A stretch of 64,000 bases of DNA from an uncultured Dysosmobacter sp. (GCA_934563745.1 CAKTHE010000005.1:1-64000); one strand, 5' to 3'; counted from the stretch's first letter, positions 43,956 to 54,464 are shown. A program made the numbers and translations. The notes: generated from the sequence alone by a model not told the origin.

Positions 43956-44009
43956 GATTCGGCAGGGAAGAGGCACGGTTTTTTTAGCACGGGTCCGCAC
44001 CCTGAATTC

Positions 44010-44513
44010 TTAATAGGCACTGATGTCCATGGAGGCGTCGTCGCTGCCCTTTTCAATGCCGCGGATCTCCATCTCATAGCTGCGGCCGGGCCCCAGCTCC
44101 ACCGTGACGCAGTCCCCGCAGCGGCGGCCCAACAGGGCCTGCCCCACCGGGGATTCCTTGCTGATGCGGCCCTGCAGGGCGTCCTGGCGCAGGGTGGTGA
44201 CGATCTGCAGGGTCATCTCCTGGCCCAAAAGGCGGTTAAAAACGGTGACCTTGTCAAAAAGGCCCACTTCATCCCCCTTGGAATCGGCCGAGATGACCTT
44301 GGCGGTCCGGATCATCCGCTCCAGATAGCGGATCCGGCTGTCGTTCCGGTTTTTGGCCTGCTTGGCGCACTTATACTCGAAATTCTCGCTCAAATCGCCG
44401 AAGGCCCGGGCGGTCTGCACCTCCTCGATCAGCTTGGGGCGCAGCTCCCGCACCCGATAGTCGATCTCCTCCTGCATTTTCTGAAGATCCACCTGTGTCA
44501 GCTCATCGTACAT
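44010..44513 (-). CDS. greA: GreA/GreB-family transcript cleavage factor
   Basis: 167 residues. An N-terminal coiled coil carries the catalytic loop acids (ARAFGDLSENFEY, about 36-48). A C-terminal FKBP-like domain has SPVGQALLGRRCGD. These factors enter the RNA polymerase channel and rescue backtracked complexes. The C-terminus is slightly longer than average. It lies 10 bases downstream of sepF and is probably co-transcribed. Whether this is the main GreA of the cell or a paralogue cannot be told from the window. Confidence 0.88.
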   Translation of the reverse strand: MYDELTQVDLQKMQEEIDYRVRELRPKLIEEVQTARAFGDLSENFEYKCAKQAKNRNDSRIRYLERMIRTAKVISADSKGDEVGLFDKVTVFNRLLGQEMTLQIVTTLRQDALQGRISKESPVGQALLGRRCGDCVTVELGPGRSYEMEIRGIEKGSDDASMDISAY

Positions 44514-44523
44514 GGTGTACCTC

Positions 44524-44958
44524 TCAAAAATCCAGGCCGGTGCCCAAAAGGCCGCTGCTGGTCAGCTCGTTCATCAGGTTGCCCTCACATTCCACATTGT
44601 AGGGCAGGATCATATACGTGTTGGCCGCAATGCGGGAGATGCCCGCATCCAGGGCGTAGGCTGCCCCGGAGACCGTATCCAGGATCCGCCGGGCGATCTC
44701 ACGGTCCAGACCCTCAATATTCAAAATCACCGTCATGGATGATTTCAGATCGTCGGCGATGGCCGGAACCTCCTCCAGGGAATGGGGCTGGGCCAGCACC
44801 ACCTTCAGCTGCGTGGTGGTGCGCACCCGCACCTCCCGGTCGGAGTAGCCGCGGTCCGGCTCCCCGTCCCGGCGGGTCCAGGCGGAGGTCATATCCTCGT
44901 CGTAATCCTCCGCTTCGCCGCCCACGATCGTTTTAAAGCGATTGAGAATGTTGCTCAT
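44524..44958 (-). CDS. sepF: cell-division protein SepF
   Basis: 144 residues. A short N-terminal amphipathic helix (MSNILNRFKTIVGG) is suited to membrane binding, followed by an acidic linker and the conserved SepF domain (VVLAQPHSLEEVPAIADDLK, VILNIEGLDREIARRILDTVSGAAYALD). SepF ties FtsZ filaments to the membrane. It is not in the usual dcw neighbourhood but between gyrA and the GreA-family gene, probably as a two-gene unit with the latter. Confidence 0.92.
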   Translation of the reverse strand: MSNILNRFKTIVGGEAEDYDEDMTSAWTRRDGEPDRGYSDREVRVRTTTQLKVVLAQPHSLEEVPAIADDLKSSMTVILNIEGLDREIARRILDTVSGAAYALDAGISRIAANTYMILPYNVECEGNLMNELTSSGLLGTGLDF

Positions 44959-44980
44959 GATTCGTCTCTCCTCTGATTCT

Positions 44981-45015
44981 CCGAAGGGCAGACGGCGCTG
45001 CCGTCCGCCCTTCGG
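44981..45015 (-). terminator. hairpin between gyrA and sepF
   Basis: CCGAAGGGC-A-GACGGC and GCCGTC-CGCCCTTCGG arms with a three-base loop. There is no T-run on the leftward side, so it is a weak terminator or processing site just upstream of the sepF ribosome site. Confidence 0.45.
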
Positions 45016-45079
45016 CCGTTTTGTCCATCATACGGCCGCAGCCCCGGCGAAACCGCGGGAAACCCGGCGGCCGCTTTTT

Positions 45080-47638
45080 TTACGCCTCCGGCACAGGTGT
45101 CTGCTCTTCACCGGGGGCCGGGACCGCCGGCGCCTCTTCCGGCGCGGCACCCTCCGCCGGCTCCTCCGCGGCAGTCTCATGCTCCGCCAGGGCCAGGGAC
45201 ATGACCCGGTCGCCCTCTTCCTTAAAGCGCATCACGATCACGCCCTGGGTTGCGCGGTTGGCCGTCTCCTTAATGCTGCCCACCGGTGTGCGGATCAGAA
45301 TGCCGCTTTCCGTCACCAGCAGCAGATCCTCGCTGCCGTCCACCATGCGCACGCCTACGATCTTACCGGTCTTGTCCGTGACCTGATAGTTCTTGATGCC
45401 AAGGCCGCCCCGGTTGGTGACGCGGTATTCCTCCACCGGTGTCCGCTTGCCGTAGCCCTTCTCTGTAACGGTCAAGACGCTCAGTCCGGGGGTCGCCTTG
45501 TCGGCGCCCACCACATAATCGCCGGGCCGAAGCCGGATGCCCCGGACGCCCACAGCCGTACGGCCCATGGGACGCACATCGTTCTCGTCAAACACCACGG
45601 CCATACCGTCGTGGGTGGCCAGGAGCATCTTCTGCTGTCCATCCGTCTCCCGCACGGCCACCAGTTCATCCCCTTCGTCCATGGTCAGGGCCCGGATGCC
45701 GTTGTTGCGCAGATTCTTCAGGGTCTCCACCGGCAGACGCTTGACCGTGCCGTTGCGGGTGACCATGGTGAGGAACAGCTGCTCCTCTCCCATCTCCCGG
45801 AAGTGCAGCATGGTCTGCACCCGCTCGCCCTGCTCGACCTGGATGATGTTGATGATGTTGCTGCCCTTGGCGGCCTTGCCGCTTTCCGGGATCTGATAGC
45901 CCTTCTTGCGGTATACCTTGCCGGTATCCGTAAAGAAGAGGATCCAGTCATGGGTCGAGGCGGTGAACACATCCACCACCGTATCCTCTTCCCGGGTGGT
46001 GATGCCCTTGCGGCCCTGACCGCCCTTGCCCTGGGCGGCGTATTCGCTGATGGGCGTCCGCTTGATATAGCCGGCCTCCGTCAGGGTAAAGACGCACTGC
46101 TCTTCGTCGATCAGATCCTCAATGTCGATCTCATCTTCCACATCCTGGATCTCCGTCTTGCGGTCGTCGCCGTATTTATCGGAAATGGCCTGCAGCTCCT
46201 CTTTCAGGATCTGACGCACCAGACCCTCGTCGGAAAGGATCCGGTTGAACCAGGCGATCTTTTCCTCCAGCTCCTTGTACTCGTTCTGCAGCTTCTCCCG
46301 GTCCAGACCCTGCAGGGCCTTCAGGCGCATATCCAGAATAGCCTGGGCCTGGACATCGTCCAGACCGAAGCGCGCCATCAGGTTTTCCTTGGCGTTGTCA
46401 TAGCTGGTGCGGATGATATGGATGACCTCGTCGATGTTGTCCTGGGCGATCAGCAGTCCTTCCAGCAAGTGGGCCCGCTCCTGCGCCTTGCGCAGGTCAT
46501 ACCGGGTCCGCCGGACGATGATCTCTTCCTGGAACTTCAGGTATTCGTCCAGAATATGGCGCAGGGACAAAATCTTGGGCTGCTTCTGATTGTCCACCAG
46601 CGCCAGCATGTTCACGGCAAAGGTAGTCTGCAGCTGGGTCTGGGCAAACAGACGGTTGAGCACCACCTGGGGATTGGCGTCCTTTTTCAGCTCGATAACC
46701 ATGCGCATGCCGTTGCGGTCCGTCTCATCCCGCAGATCGGAGATCCCGTCCAGCCGCTTATCCTTCACCTGCTCGGCAATGGTTTTGATCAGCTGGCGCT
46801 TATTGACCTGATAGGGAAGCTCGGTAATGATGATGCGGGTCCGGTCCTTGCCAAACGTCTCAAACTCATGCCGCGCCCGGACCACGATCCGGCCCCGGCC
46901 GGTGGCGTAAGCGGAGCGGATGCCGCTGCGGCCCATGATGATGCCGCGGGTGGGGAAGTCCGGTCCCTTGATATACTGCATCAGGTCGCTGAGCTCCGCC
47001 TCGGGATGATCCAGCACGCAGATGCAGGCGCCGATCACCTCCCGCAGATTGTGGGGCGGGATATTGGTGGCCATGCCCACGGCGATGCCGGATGAACCGT
47101 TGACCAGCAGGTTGGGAAAGCGGGAGGGCAGGACCCGGGGCTCCTTGCGGCTTTCATCGAAGTTGGGATCCCAGTCGACGGTCTCCTTGTCGATGTCCCG
47201 CAGCATCTCGTCCGAAATTTTGGAAAGACGGGCCTCCGTATACCGGTAGGCAGCTGGGGGATCGCCATCCACGGAGCCGAAGTTTCCGTGGCCGTCCACC
47301 AGCATATAGCGCATGGAAAAGTCCTGGGCCAGGCGCACCATGGCGTCATACACGGACGCGTCGCCGTGGGGATGATAGCGGCCCAGCACGTCGCCCACGC
47401 AGGTAGCGGATTTTTTAAAGGGCTTGTCGCTGGTTAGATTGTCCTCGTACATGGCGTACAGGATCCGCCGGTGCACGGGCTTCAGACCGTCCCGCACGTC
47501 GGGCAGGGCCCGGCCCACGATGACGGACATGGCGTATTCAATATAGGATTTCTCCATCTCGCCGACCAGTTCGGACTCTGTGATCACCTGGTTGGGAAAT
47601 GCGATATCCTCGGGTTTATAGTCTCTGTTATGTCCCAT
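45080..47638 (-). CDS. gyrA: DNA gyrase subunit A
   Basis: 852 residues. The winged-helix and tower breakage-reunion domain has catalytic Tyr133 (YRYTEARL), followed by the six-bladed C-terminal wrapping domain with a GyrA-box-like [10 protein letters not shown]. Residues beyond about 820 form an acidic, Pro/Ala-rich tail. The quinolone-interaction helix reads HGDASVYDA: position equivalent to E. coli Ser83 is Ala94, with Asp98 for Asp87. It works with GyrB to introduce negative supercoils. The start [14 protein letters not shown] follows AAGGAG; a longer frame has no support. It follows gyrB at a distance of 92 bases. Confidence 0.96.
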   Translation of the reverse strand: MGHNRDYKPEDIAFPNQVITESELVGEMEKSYIEYAMSVIVGRALPDVRDGLKPVHRRILYAMYEDNLTSDKPFKKSATCVGDVLGRYHPHGDASVYDAMVRLAQDFSMRYMLVDGHGNFGSVDGDPPAAYRYTEARLSKISDEMLRDIDKETVDWDPNFDESRKEPRVLPSRFPNLLVNGSSGIAVGMATNIPPHNLREVIGACICVLDHPEAELSDLMQYIKGPDFPTRGIIMGRSGIRSAYATGRGRIVVRARHEFETFGKDRTRIIITELPYQVNKRQLIKTIAEQVKDKRLDGISDLRDETDRNGMRMVIELKKDANPQVVLNRLFAQTQLQTTFAVNMLALVDNQKQPKILSLRHILDEYLKFQEEIIVRRTRYDLRKAQERAHLLEGLLIAQDNIDEVIHIIRTSYDNAKENLMARFGLDDVQAQAILDMRLKALQGLDREKLQNEYKELEEKIAWFNRILSDEGLVRQILKEELQAISDKYGDDRKTEIQDVEDEIDIEDLIDEEQCVFTLTEAGYIKRTPISEYAAQGKGGQGRKGITTREEDTVVDVFTASTHDWILFFTDTGKVYRKKGYQIPESGKAAKGSNIINIIQVEQGERVQTMLHFREMGEEQLFLTMVTRNGTVKRLPVETLKNLRNNGIRALTMDEGDELVAVRETDGQQKMLLATHDGMAVVFDENDVRPMGRTAVGVRGIRLRPGDYVVGADKATPGLSVLTVTEKGYGKRTPVEEYRVTNRGGLGIKNYQVTDKTGKIVGVRMVDGSEDLLLVTESGILIRTPVGSIKETANRATQGVIVMRFKEEGDRVMSLALAEHETAAEEPAEGAAPEEAPAVPAPGEEQTPVPEA

Positions 47639-47730
47639 GTAGGTTTCTCCTTCGGTTCTGAAATAGGCGCGTTGGGCGGCGGCCCCGCAGGGCTTCGGAC
47701 CGTTTTCTCCGGCCGGCGGGGCGCCGGAAC

Positions 47731-49698
47731 TCAAAAGTCGATGTTGACGGCATACTGCGCGTTGCGCTCGATCCACTGCTTGCGGGGCTCGACCTGCTCA
47801 CCCATCAAGACGGTAAAGATCTCGTCGGCGTGGACAGCGTCATCCAGCGTAATGCGGCGCAGCGTCCGCTTCTCCGGATCCATTGTGGTCTCCCACAGCT
47901 CGTGGGGGTCCATCTCGCCCAGGCCCTTGAAACGGGAAATATCAATCTTCACGTTCGGATTTCCCGCCCGCATTTCCGCAGAGATCTGATCCCGCTCTTC
48001 ATCGGAATAGGCCACCCGCTGCTGCTTGCCCCGGGTCAGCTTATAAAGGGGCGGAACGGCGGAGTAGACATAGCCCCGCTCGATCAGCGGCCGCATATAG
48101 CGGAAGAAGAAGGTCAAAAGCAGCGTCCGGATATGGGCGCCGTCCACATCGGCATCGGCCATGATGATCACCTTGTGATAACGGAGCTTGTCAATGTTGA
48201 ACTCATTCCCGATGCCGGCGCCCAGAGCCGTGATCACCGGCTGAAGCTTATCGTTGCCGTAGATCTTATCCGCCCGGGCCTTCTCCACGTTCAGCATCTT
48301 ACCCCACATGGAAAGAATCGCCTGGAAGCGGGAGTCCCGTCCCTGGATGGCCGAGCCGCCGGCGGAGTCACCCTCGACGATGTAGATCTCGCACAGGCTG
48401 GGATCCCGTTCGTTGCAGTCCTGCAGCTTGTCTGGCATCTGACCGGACTCCAGCCCCGTTTTGCGGCGCACGGCCTCCCGTGCCTTTTTCGCCGCCTCCC
48501 GGGCGCGGTTGGCCATCAGGGCCTTGTCCAGAATCATGCGGCCCACCTGGGGATTCTCCTCCAGAAAGGTGCTCAGCTTATCGCTCACAAGATTGTTGAC
48601 CAGGGTCCGGATCTCGCTGTTGCCCAGCTTTGCCTTGGTCTGGCCCTCAAACTGGGCGTCCGTCAGCTTGACGGAGATGACGCAGGTCAATCCCTCCCGG
48701 CAGTCCTCGCCGGAGACCTTCTCGTCATCTTTGAGCATTTTGATCTTGTGTCCGTAGGCATTGAGCACATTGGTCAGCGCCCGCTTGAACCCCTCTTCAT
48801 GCATGCCGCCCTCCGGCGTATGCACGTTGTTGGCAAAGGAGAAGATCGTCTCATTATAGCCATCCTGATACTGCAGGGCCACCTCGGCCATGGCATCATC
48901 CTTCTGCCCGGCCATATAGATGACGCCTTCGTGGATGGGGGTGCGGTTTTTATTGAGGAAGGTGACAAACTCCCGGATCCCGCCTTCATAGCACATGGAA
49001 TGATAGCGCTCATCCCGGGGCTTTTCCGCCGAGGCAAGCCGCTCGTCGGCGATGGTGATGCGCAGGCCCGCGTTCAAAAACGCCTCTTCCCGCATGCGGG
49101 TGTGCAGCGTTTCATAATTGTAGATCCGATCCTCAAACATCTCCGGATCCGGCTTGAAGCTGACGGTGGTACCGGTATGGTCCGTGGTGCCGATGACCGT
49201 CATCTCCTGGGTGATGTGTCCCCGGGAGAATTTCATCTCATAGATCTTTCCGTCCCGGTGGACCTGAACGGTCAGCCATTCGGAAAGCGCGTTTACCACC
49301 GACGCGCCCACGCCGTGCAGGCCGCCGGAGACCTTGTAGCCGCCGCCGCCGAACTTGCCGCCGGCGTGCAGCACCGTGTAGACCACTTCCAGGGCGGGCC
49401 GCCCGGTCTGAGCCTGAATGTCCACGGGGATGCCGCGGCCGTTGTCCGTGACCGTGATGGTATCCCCTTCGTTGATGGTCACATGAATGTCCGAGCAATA
49501 TCCGGCCAGCGCCTCGTCGATGGCATTGTCCACGATCTCATACACCAGGTGGTGCAGGCCCGAAGAGGAGGTGGAGCCGATATACATGCCGGGACGTTTC
49601 CGAACGGCTTCCAACCCCTCCAGAACCTGAATCTCTGAAGCGTCATATTCGTTGGTTGCGTCCACTGCCGTGGACTGCAGGACTTCATTGTCAGCCAT
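47731..49698 (-). CDS. gyrB: DNA gyrase subunit B
   Basis: 655 residues. The GHKL ATPase domain carries [30 protein letters not shown] and [14 protein letters not shown]. The TOPRIM domain carries [11 protein letters not shown] and the metal-binding DADVDGAHI. The C-terminal tail KGLGEMD is typical. It supplies ATP-driven strand passage to GyrA. The start [13 protein letters not shown] is the family-like one; an in-frame extension is rejected. It lies between the DUF370 gene and gyrA, the standard order of this locus. Confidence 0.96.
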   Translation of the reverse strand: MADNEVLQSTAVDATNEYDASEIQVLEGLEAVRKRPGMYIGSTSSSGLHHLVYEIVDNAIDEALAGYCSDIHVTINEGDTITVTDNGRGIPVDIQAQTGRPALEVVYTVLHAGGKFGGGGYKVSGGLHGVGASVVNALSEWLTVQVHRDGKIYEMKFSRGHITQEMTVIGTTDHTGTTVSFKPDPEMFEDRIYNYETLHTRMREEAFLNAGLRITIADERLASAEKPRDERYHSMCYEGGIREFVTFLNKNRTPIHEGVIYMAGQKDDAMAEVALQYQDGYNETIFSFANNVHTPEGGMHEEGFKRALTNVLNAYGHKIKMLKDDEKVSGEDCREGLTCVISVKLTDAQFEGQTKAKLGNSEIRTLVNNLVSDKLSTFLEENPQVGRMILDKALMANRAREAAKKAREAVRRKTGLESGQMPDKLQDCNERDPSLCEIYIVEGDSAGGSAIQGRDSRFQAILSMWGKMLNVEKARADKIYGNDKLQPVITALGAGIGNEFNIDKLRYHKVIIMADADVDGAHIRTLLLTFFFRYMRPLIERGYVYSAVPPLYKLTRGKQQRVAYSDEERDQISAEMRAGNPNVKIDISRFKGLGEMDPHELWETTMDPEKRTLRRITLDDAVHADEIFTVLMGEQVEPRKQWIERNAQYAVNIDF

Positions 49699-49896
49699 AA
49701 AAAGTCTCCATTCTGCCGCTTGGATTACAAAACGGAGAAGCACCTCAAACGGCCCAGGGGCTCTCCGGATCACCGCAGCCGATCCTGCGGTCTTAACATT
49801 TCATAAAAGCATTTCCGCCGCTGCGGCTTTTTCCGGGAAACAGGGATCCAAGCCGGAGCCGTGGTCCCTCCGGCCCGCTTCTCCGTTTTCCGGCGC

Positions 49897-50163
49897 TTAT
49901 ACCAGCAGCTGCCCGCTCTCTGCCCGGTTTTTCAGGGTGGAGGGGTTCAGCTGGCTTAAATATACGATCTGGCGATGATACGGGTGATCCGCCACGATGA
50001 AGGACTTGGGGATCTCGTCGGCGCACTCCAGCACTACGCCCTCCCGTTCGGCCTTTGCAAGAAATTCCCGGCCTCGCCGGCTGCAGGAGGCATGATCCAG
50101 ATCAAAGATTCCGATGATCCGCTTCTCCTCCAGCAACTGATTTTGTCCGATGGGAAGGTACAC
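49897..50163 (-). CDS. remB: DUF370 family protein (RemB/YaaB-like)
   Basis: 88 residues starting from a GTG with AAGGAG upstream. The sequence VYLPIGQNQLLEEKRIIGIFDLDHAS, then EIPKSFIVAD and VYLSQLNPSTLKNR, is the DUF370 pattern. Its position between recF and gyrB matches B. subtilis remB (yaaB), a small protein linked there to extracellular-matrix gene control. Function in this organism is inferred from family and position only. Confidence 0.85.
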   Translation of the reverse strand: MYLPIGQNQLLEEKRIIGIFDLDHASCSRRGREFLAKAEREGVVLECADEIPKSFIVADHPYHRQIVYLSQLNPSTLKNRAESGQLLV

Positions 50164-50236
50164 GTCTGCTCCTTTCTGCGGGTCCGGGCCCGCATCTCGT
50201 GCTGCTTTGTTCCGGGGCTGCGCCCCGCCGCCTCCG

Positions 50237-51340
50237 TTACCCGACGGTGCCGTGCTCCACGTGAAACACCTTTCCGCCCAGAAGCCGCTCCAGCCGGTCA
50301 TCCTCGCAGCAGGTGATAAAGACCTGTCCGTCTGCGATCCGGTTGAGCACAAACTCCTGCCGATGGGGATCCAGCTCGCTGAGAACGTCATCAAGAAGAA
50401 GAAGGGGATATTCGCCGGTCACATCGCAGCAAAGCTGCCGCTCCGCCAGCTTCAGGGCCAGGGCTGCCGTGCGGGTCTGCCCCTGGGAAGAATAGGCCCG
50501 TGCGTCCCGCCCGTTGATGCTGATGACCAGGTCGTCCTTATGGGGCCCGGACAGGCACAATCCGCTGGCCAGCTCCGCCTTCTGATGGGCTTCCATATGG
50601 GCCCGCAGCGCGTCAGCCAGCGCCTCCGGCGGGGCAAAAGGGTCCTGAATGGAAGAAACGGTGGCATAGCGCACGCGCAGCTCTTCCTTTCCGCCGGAGC
50701 ATTCCCGATGATGGGCAGCGGCATATTCCTCCAGCCGCCGGACCAAACGGGCCCGGTAATGGATCAGGATCGCCCCGTAATGGATCAGCCGTTCATTAAA
50801 TTCCGGCAGAGCCTCCAGAAGATCCGGCTTCTCATCCCGGTCCCGCAGGATCCGGGTCTTGCTTTCATAGCTGCGGCTGTATCCGGCCAAAGCCGCCGCA
50901 TACCGGGGCCGCAGCTGGGACAGGAGGTCGTCCAGAAACCGCCGCCGGGCGGCCGCGCCATCCCGGATCAGATACAGATCCTCCGGACAGAAGAAAACCG
51001 TTTGATAAACCTGACGGAATTCCGCCGCCGTCTTTGCCGGAACGCCGTTGACCGTCAGCTTCCGCCTCCGCCCCCGGATCAGCTGGGCGGAAACGGAAAA
51101 TTCCCGCTCCCGGGCCTGGACGGCGGCGCAGAGCCGGGCCTCCGGCGCGTCAAAGCGGATCAGCTCCCGGTCGCTGCGGGTCCTGGGGGAGCGGCCGCTG
51201 GAAAGATAAACCAGCGCCTCCAAAAGATTGGTCTTTCCCTCGGCATTCTCACCGAAAATCACGTTGCAGCGGGGATCAAAGCAGACGCTGACCTCCCGGT
51301 AATTCCGGAAGTCCTGCAGGCTCAGCCGATCAACCCGCAT
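50237..51340 (-). CDS. recF: DNA replication and repair protein RecF
   Basis: 367 residues, an SMC-like ATPase. The N-terminal Walker A is GENAEGKTN (within FGENAEGKTNLLEAL). The signature-like motif is YSSQGQTRTAALALK, with Walker B PLLLLDDVLSELD. It binds gapped DNA and helps load RecA together with RecO and RecR. Its start overlaps the 3' end of the YaaA gene by 11 bases, indicating coupling. Confidence 0.95.
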   Translation of the reverse strand: MRVDRLSLQDFRNYREVSVCFDPRCNVIFGENAEGKTNLLEALVYLSSGRSPRTRSDRELIRFDAPEARLCAAVQAREREFSVSAQLIRGRRRKLTVNGVPAKTAAEFRQVYQTVFFCPEDLYLIRDGAAARRRFLDDLLSQLRPRYAAALAGYSRSYESKTRILRDRDEKPDLLEALPEFNERLIHYGAILIHYRARLVRRLEEYAAAHHRECSGGKEELRVRYATVSSIQDPFAPPEALADALRAHMEAHQKAELASGLCLSGPHKDDLVISINGRDARAYSSQGQTRTAALALKLAERQLCCDVTGEYPLLLLDDVLSELDPHRQEFVLNRIADGQVFITCCEDDRLERLLGGKVFHVEHGTVG

Positions 51341-51545
51341 AACGGACGCTCAGACACTGTCCGGCAAAATCCACCCGGTCGCCGGGACGGATCTTCTTTC
51401 CCCGCATGGTACAGGTCTCACCGTTGACCTGCACCTCTCCGTTCTGGATCCGCTCCTTGGCCTCGCCGCCGGAGGCGACCAGATTGGCGAATTTCAAAAG
51501 GTCCTGCAATTTAATGAATTCCGTGGTGATAACGATCGTTTTCAA
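51330..51545 (-). CDS. yaaA: S4-domain RNA-binding protein (YaaA-type)
   Basis: 71 residues, almost entirely an S4 RNA-binding fold (LQDLLKFANLVASGGEAKERIQNGEVQVNGE). This small protein is typically encoded between dnaN and recF in Firmicutes (yaaA in B. subtilis) and is thought to act in ribosome maturation. The ATG at 51545 lies 15 bases after dnaN. Confidence 0.92.
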   Translation of the reverse strand: MKTIVITTEFIKLQDLLKFANLVASGGEAKERIQNGEVQVNGETCTMRGKKIRPGDRVDFAGQCLSVRYAG

Positions 51546-51560
51546 AGCGCTTCGTCCCCC

Positions 51561-52676
51561 TTACTCGGCCGCCTTCAGGCGGACGGGCAGCACCATATAA
51601 AGGAAGCGGTCACTTCCGTCGGTGGGAATGAGGATCGCGGGGGAGACGCCGGTGTTAAGCTCGATGCAGACCTGCTCAGCCGGAGCATAGCGCAGCGCAT
51701 CCATCAGATAGCGGTTGTTGAAGCCGATCTCCAGACCGCCGCCGTCGCCGCTGATGCGGCACACATCCTTGGCTTCGCCGTTTCCGGTCTTGGCGGAGAG
51801 AAAGACCCGGTCATGGTCAAACACGCAGCGCACCGGGCTTTTCAGCTTGTCGGAAATGACTACGCTGACCCGGTCGATGCTCTGCATCAGGGCCTTGGTG
51901 TCGGCCGTGACGGTAATGGGATTTTTCCGGGGGATGGCATTTTTATAGTCCAGGAATTCGCCCTCCAGCCGGCGGCAGATCAGCTCCGTGCTGCCCACCT
52001 CAAAAAGCACATGGCGCCGGCCCAGGGTGACACAGGCGGTCTCCTCACTGTCCTCGCAGATTTTTTCCACCTCGTTCAGGGCGCTGCCCGGCGCCACGAA
52101 GGAGAAAATGCCGCCGTCGATCCGCTCCAGCTTCTCTCTGCGGATGGCCAGACGGAAGCCATCCACGGCGACCATGGTCAGCCCCTTGTCCGTCACCTCA
52201 AACAGGGCGCCGGTATGAACCGGGCGGCTTTCGTTGGTGGACACGGCAAAGGAGGTCTCTTCGATCATGGAGCGCAGCAGCTTTTGCTGGATGGTAATGG
52301 AAAATTCATCCTCCACCTCCGGAAGCTCCGGATAGTCCCCGGCGCCCAGGCCCGGAATCTCAAAATCTGCGTCGCCGCAGCTTACATGGACCAGATTTTT
52401 GTCGTCCGCGGTAAAGACCACGCTGTCATCCGGCATTTTGCGGACGATATCGCCGAACAGGCGGGCGTTGAGCACCAGCTCGCCGGGCTCCGGCACGTCG
52501 GCGCTGACGCGGGTGCGGATGCCGGTCTGCATATTATAGCCGGACACCGTCAGCGCGCCGTCCGCCGCATGGAGCAGCAGCCCCTCCAGCGCGGGGATGG
52601 AGCTTTTCTGCGCGACCGTGCGGGAAGCGATGTTGATGGCGCTTTGAAGCAGCGCCTTTTCACAGGAGAATTTCAT
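51561..52676 (-). CDS. dnaN: DNA polymerase III beta subunit (sliding clamp)
   Basis: 371 residues forming three similar clamp domains. It shows the usual N-terminal MKFSCEKALLQSAINIASRTV, the central NPITVTADTKALMQSIDRV and the C-terminal ending PVRL. The clamp ring tethers polymerase to DNA. A GTG three bases earlier is an alternative start. It follows dnaA across the short origin region. Confidence 0.96.
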   Translation of the reverse strand: MKFSCEKALLQSAINIASRTVAQKSSIPALEGLLLHAADGALTVSGYNMQTGIRTRVSADVPEPGELVLNARLFGDIVRKMPDDSVVFTADDKNLVHVSCGDADFEIPGLGAGDYPELPEVEDEFSITIQQKLLRSMIEETSFAVSTNESRPVHTGALFEVTDKGLTMVAVDGFRLAIRREKLERIDGGIFSFVAPGSALNEVEKICEDSEETACVTLGRRHVLFEVGSTELICRRLEGEFLDYKNAIPRKNPITVTADTKALMQSIDRVSVVISDKLKSPVRCVFDHDRVFLSAKTGNGEAKDVCRISGDGGGLEIGFNNRYLMDALRYAPAEQVCIELNTGVSPAILIPTDGSDRFLYMVLPVRLKAAE

Positions 52677-52714
52677 CACGGGAGGATCCTCGCTTTCTGC
52701 AAATGAATTTCAGA

Positions 52715-52922
52715 GCATAGCATAAAAAAGAAAAGAAAGAATATTTTTAGAAGAAAGGAGCACTAGAGCATTTTGTTGTGGACAAACCCATCAAAGCCTT
52801 GAGGGAGAGTAATTTGCGCCTCCCCATCCACTGTGGAAAGGATGCATGCTCTTTCAACAGCGATTTAAGGCCGGAGCTTTTCCACATGCAAGTTTTTCTT
52901 TCTCCACCGTGGATGTGGAAAG
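52715..52922. other. candidate oriC: DnaA-box-like sites and AT-rich stretch
   Basis: The dnaA-dnaN intergenic region has an AT-rich part (about 52715-52765) and four degenerate DnaA boxes. TGTGGACAA at 52777-52785 reads TTGTCCACA on the other strand. CTTTCCACA lies at 52832-52840 and again at 52914-52922, both on the minus strand. TTTTCCACA lies at 52878-52886 on the plus strand. Each differs from TTATCCACA at one or two positions. No canonical box was seen upstream of dnaA. Gene order strongly supports this as the origin. Confidence 0.75.
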
Positions 52923-52926
52923 AAGC

Positions 52927-54285
52927 TCAGCGTTTGGAGTTGATATTCGTCTTGATATTTTTCACGGTTTCCGCAAAGGCAGCGTCCTTTTTCATGGCCT
53001 TTTCGACCTTGTCGATGGAATAGAGCACGGTGGTATGATCCCGGTTGCCGAATTCGCGGCCGATATCGTCAAGGGAGAGGTTGGTCATGGACCGGATCAG
53101 AAACATTGCGATCTGCCGGGCCTGGACCGCTTCGCGGATCCGCTGCTGTCCGCGGATCACGGCTTCGTCCAGCAGGAAATATTTGCTGATATAGGCAATG
53201 ATGTCCTCCGGCGAGGGAATGTACTCATTGCTGCGGCGCAGCATGTCCTGAATGGCGCGGGTGACGGTTTCTTCGTCGGTGTCGTTTCCAAGAAGATCCT
53301 TATAGGCGAGGATCTTGTTGATGGTCCCCTCCAGCTGCCGGACGTTGGCGGTGACATTCTGGGCAATGTACGATGTGATCTTATCCGGAAGATCCAGCCC
53401 CAGCATGGCGGCCTTGTTTTTAATGATGGCCATCCGGGTCTCAAAATCCGGCGGCGCCACATCCACCAGAAGGCCCCACTCAAACCGGGTGCGCAGCCGG
53501 TCCTCCAGCTGGGTCATTTCAGAAGGGGGACGGTCCGAGGTCAGAACGATCTGCTTGCCGGATTCGTACAGAGTGTTGAAGGTATGGAAGAATTCCTCCT
53601 GGGTCTGCTTTTTGCCGGCGATGAACTGCACGTCGTCCACCAGCAGAAGGTCCGCCTGACGGTATTTTTCCCGCATTTCGGCGGTCTTTCCGGGGCCTTC
53701 CCGAATGGCGGCCACCAGTTCGTTGGTCAGATCGTCGCCCTTGACGTAGGCGATGCGGGGATTCTTCTCCCGCTTGCGGATCACGTGGGCAATGGCATAG
53801 ATCAAATGGGTCTTTCCCAGGCCGGAGTCCCCGTAAATAAACAGGGGGTTGTAGTTTTTGGCCGGATGCTCCGCCACTGCAACGGAGGCGGCATAGGCCA
53901 TCTTGTTGGACGGGCCCACCACAAAGGTCTCAAAGGTAAATTCCTCCGAGTCCTGCATGGGGCCGCCGCTGCGGCGGTTTTCCTGTCCGTAGAGGGAAGC
54001 GTATTCCGCCTCGTCCAGGATTCGGACCTCAAAATCCATGGAGAAAATATCATGCAGCACCGACTGGATATTTTTGATAAACAGCTTTTCAACGTATTTT
54101 TTCTTAAAATCGTTGGGACAGTACAGAATAAAAACATTGTCCTGAATGTCCACAGCGCTGAGCTCATCAAACCAGGTTTTAATGGTTGTTTCAGAAAGAT
54201 CCCGCTGAAGCTGCTCCAGCACATTGGACCATACGTCTGAAACGGAGTTCATGCAAACACCTCTCTTCTTTCTCAAAACGCGCAT
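52927..54285 (-). CDS. dnaA: chromosomal replication initiator DnaA
   Basis: 452 residues. Domain I (SDVWSNVLEQLQRDLSETTIKTWFDEL) and a short linker are followed by the AAA+ domain with Walker A GDSGLGKTHL and Walker B LLVDDVQF. The C-terminal DNA-binding domain has the signature FGNRDHTTV. It binds DnaA boxes and melts the origin. GAGAGGTG lies upstream of the ATG and a promoter at 54301-54329. The linker is short compared with many Firmicutes. Confidence 0.97.
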   Translation of the reverse strand: MRVLRKKRGVCMNSVSDVWSNVLEQLQRDLSETTIKTWFDELSAVDIQDNVFILYCPNDFKKKYVEKLFIKNIQSVLHDIFSMDFEVRILDEAEYASLYGQENRRSGGPMQDSEEFTFETFVVGPSNKMAYAASVAVAEHPAKNYNPLFIYGDSGLGKTHLIYAIAHVIRKREKNPRIAYVKGDDLTNELVAAIREGPGKTAEMREKYRQADLLLVDDVQFIAGKKQTQEEFFHTFNTLYESGKQIVLTSDRPPSEMTQLEDRLRTRFEWGLLVDVAPPDFETRMAIIKNKAAMLGLDLPDKITSYIAQNVTANVRQLEGTINKILAYKDLLGNDTDEETVTRAIQDMLRRSNEYIPSPEDIIAYISKYFLLDEAVIRGQQRIREAVQARQIAMFLIRSMTNLSLDDIGREFGNRDHTTVLYSIDKVEKAMKKDAAFAETVKNIKTNINSKR

Positions 54286-54300
54286 AAAGAACCGATGAAA

Positions 54301-54329
54301 TTATACCAGAAAACAGACGGAATTACAAG
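54301..54329 (-). promoter_or_regulatory. dnaA promoter
   Basis: Leftward TTGTAA, 17 bases, perfect TATAAT preceded by TGG, ending 16 bases before the dnaA start. The AT-rich stretch 54330-54464 beyond it (TAAATATATAAAG) holds no gene and no canonical DnaA box. Confidence 0.7.
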
Positions 54330-54464
54330 TAGATACCTATTCTAAATATATAAAGAACTGATCATCAAGATATAGTAGGGCAACCGACGAAAGGCACCAG
54401 ATTTTGAAGAATTCAAAAATTGAACGGGAAAAAGACCATATTTTTGCGGTTTTTGAAGTTTTTA

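Noticed and set aside
44942..47095. Plus-strand open frame of 717 codons opposite gyrA and sepF
   Set aside because: It lies entirely antisense to gyrA and neighbouring sequence, with no ribosome site and no family resemblance.
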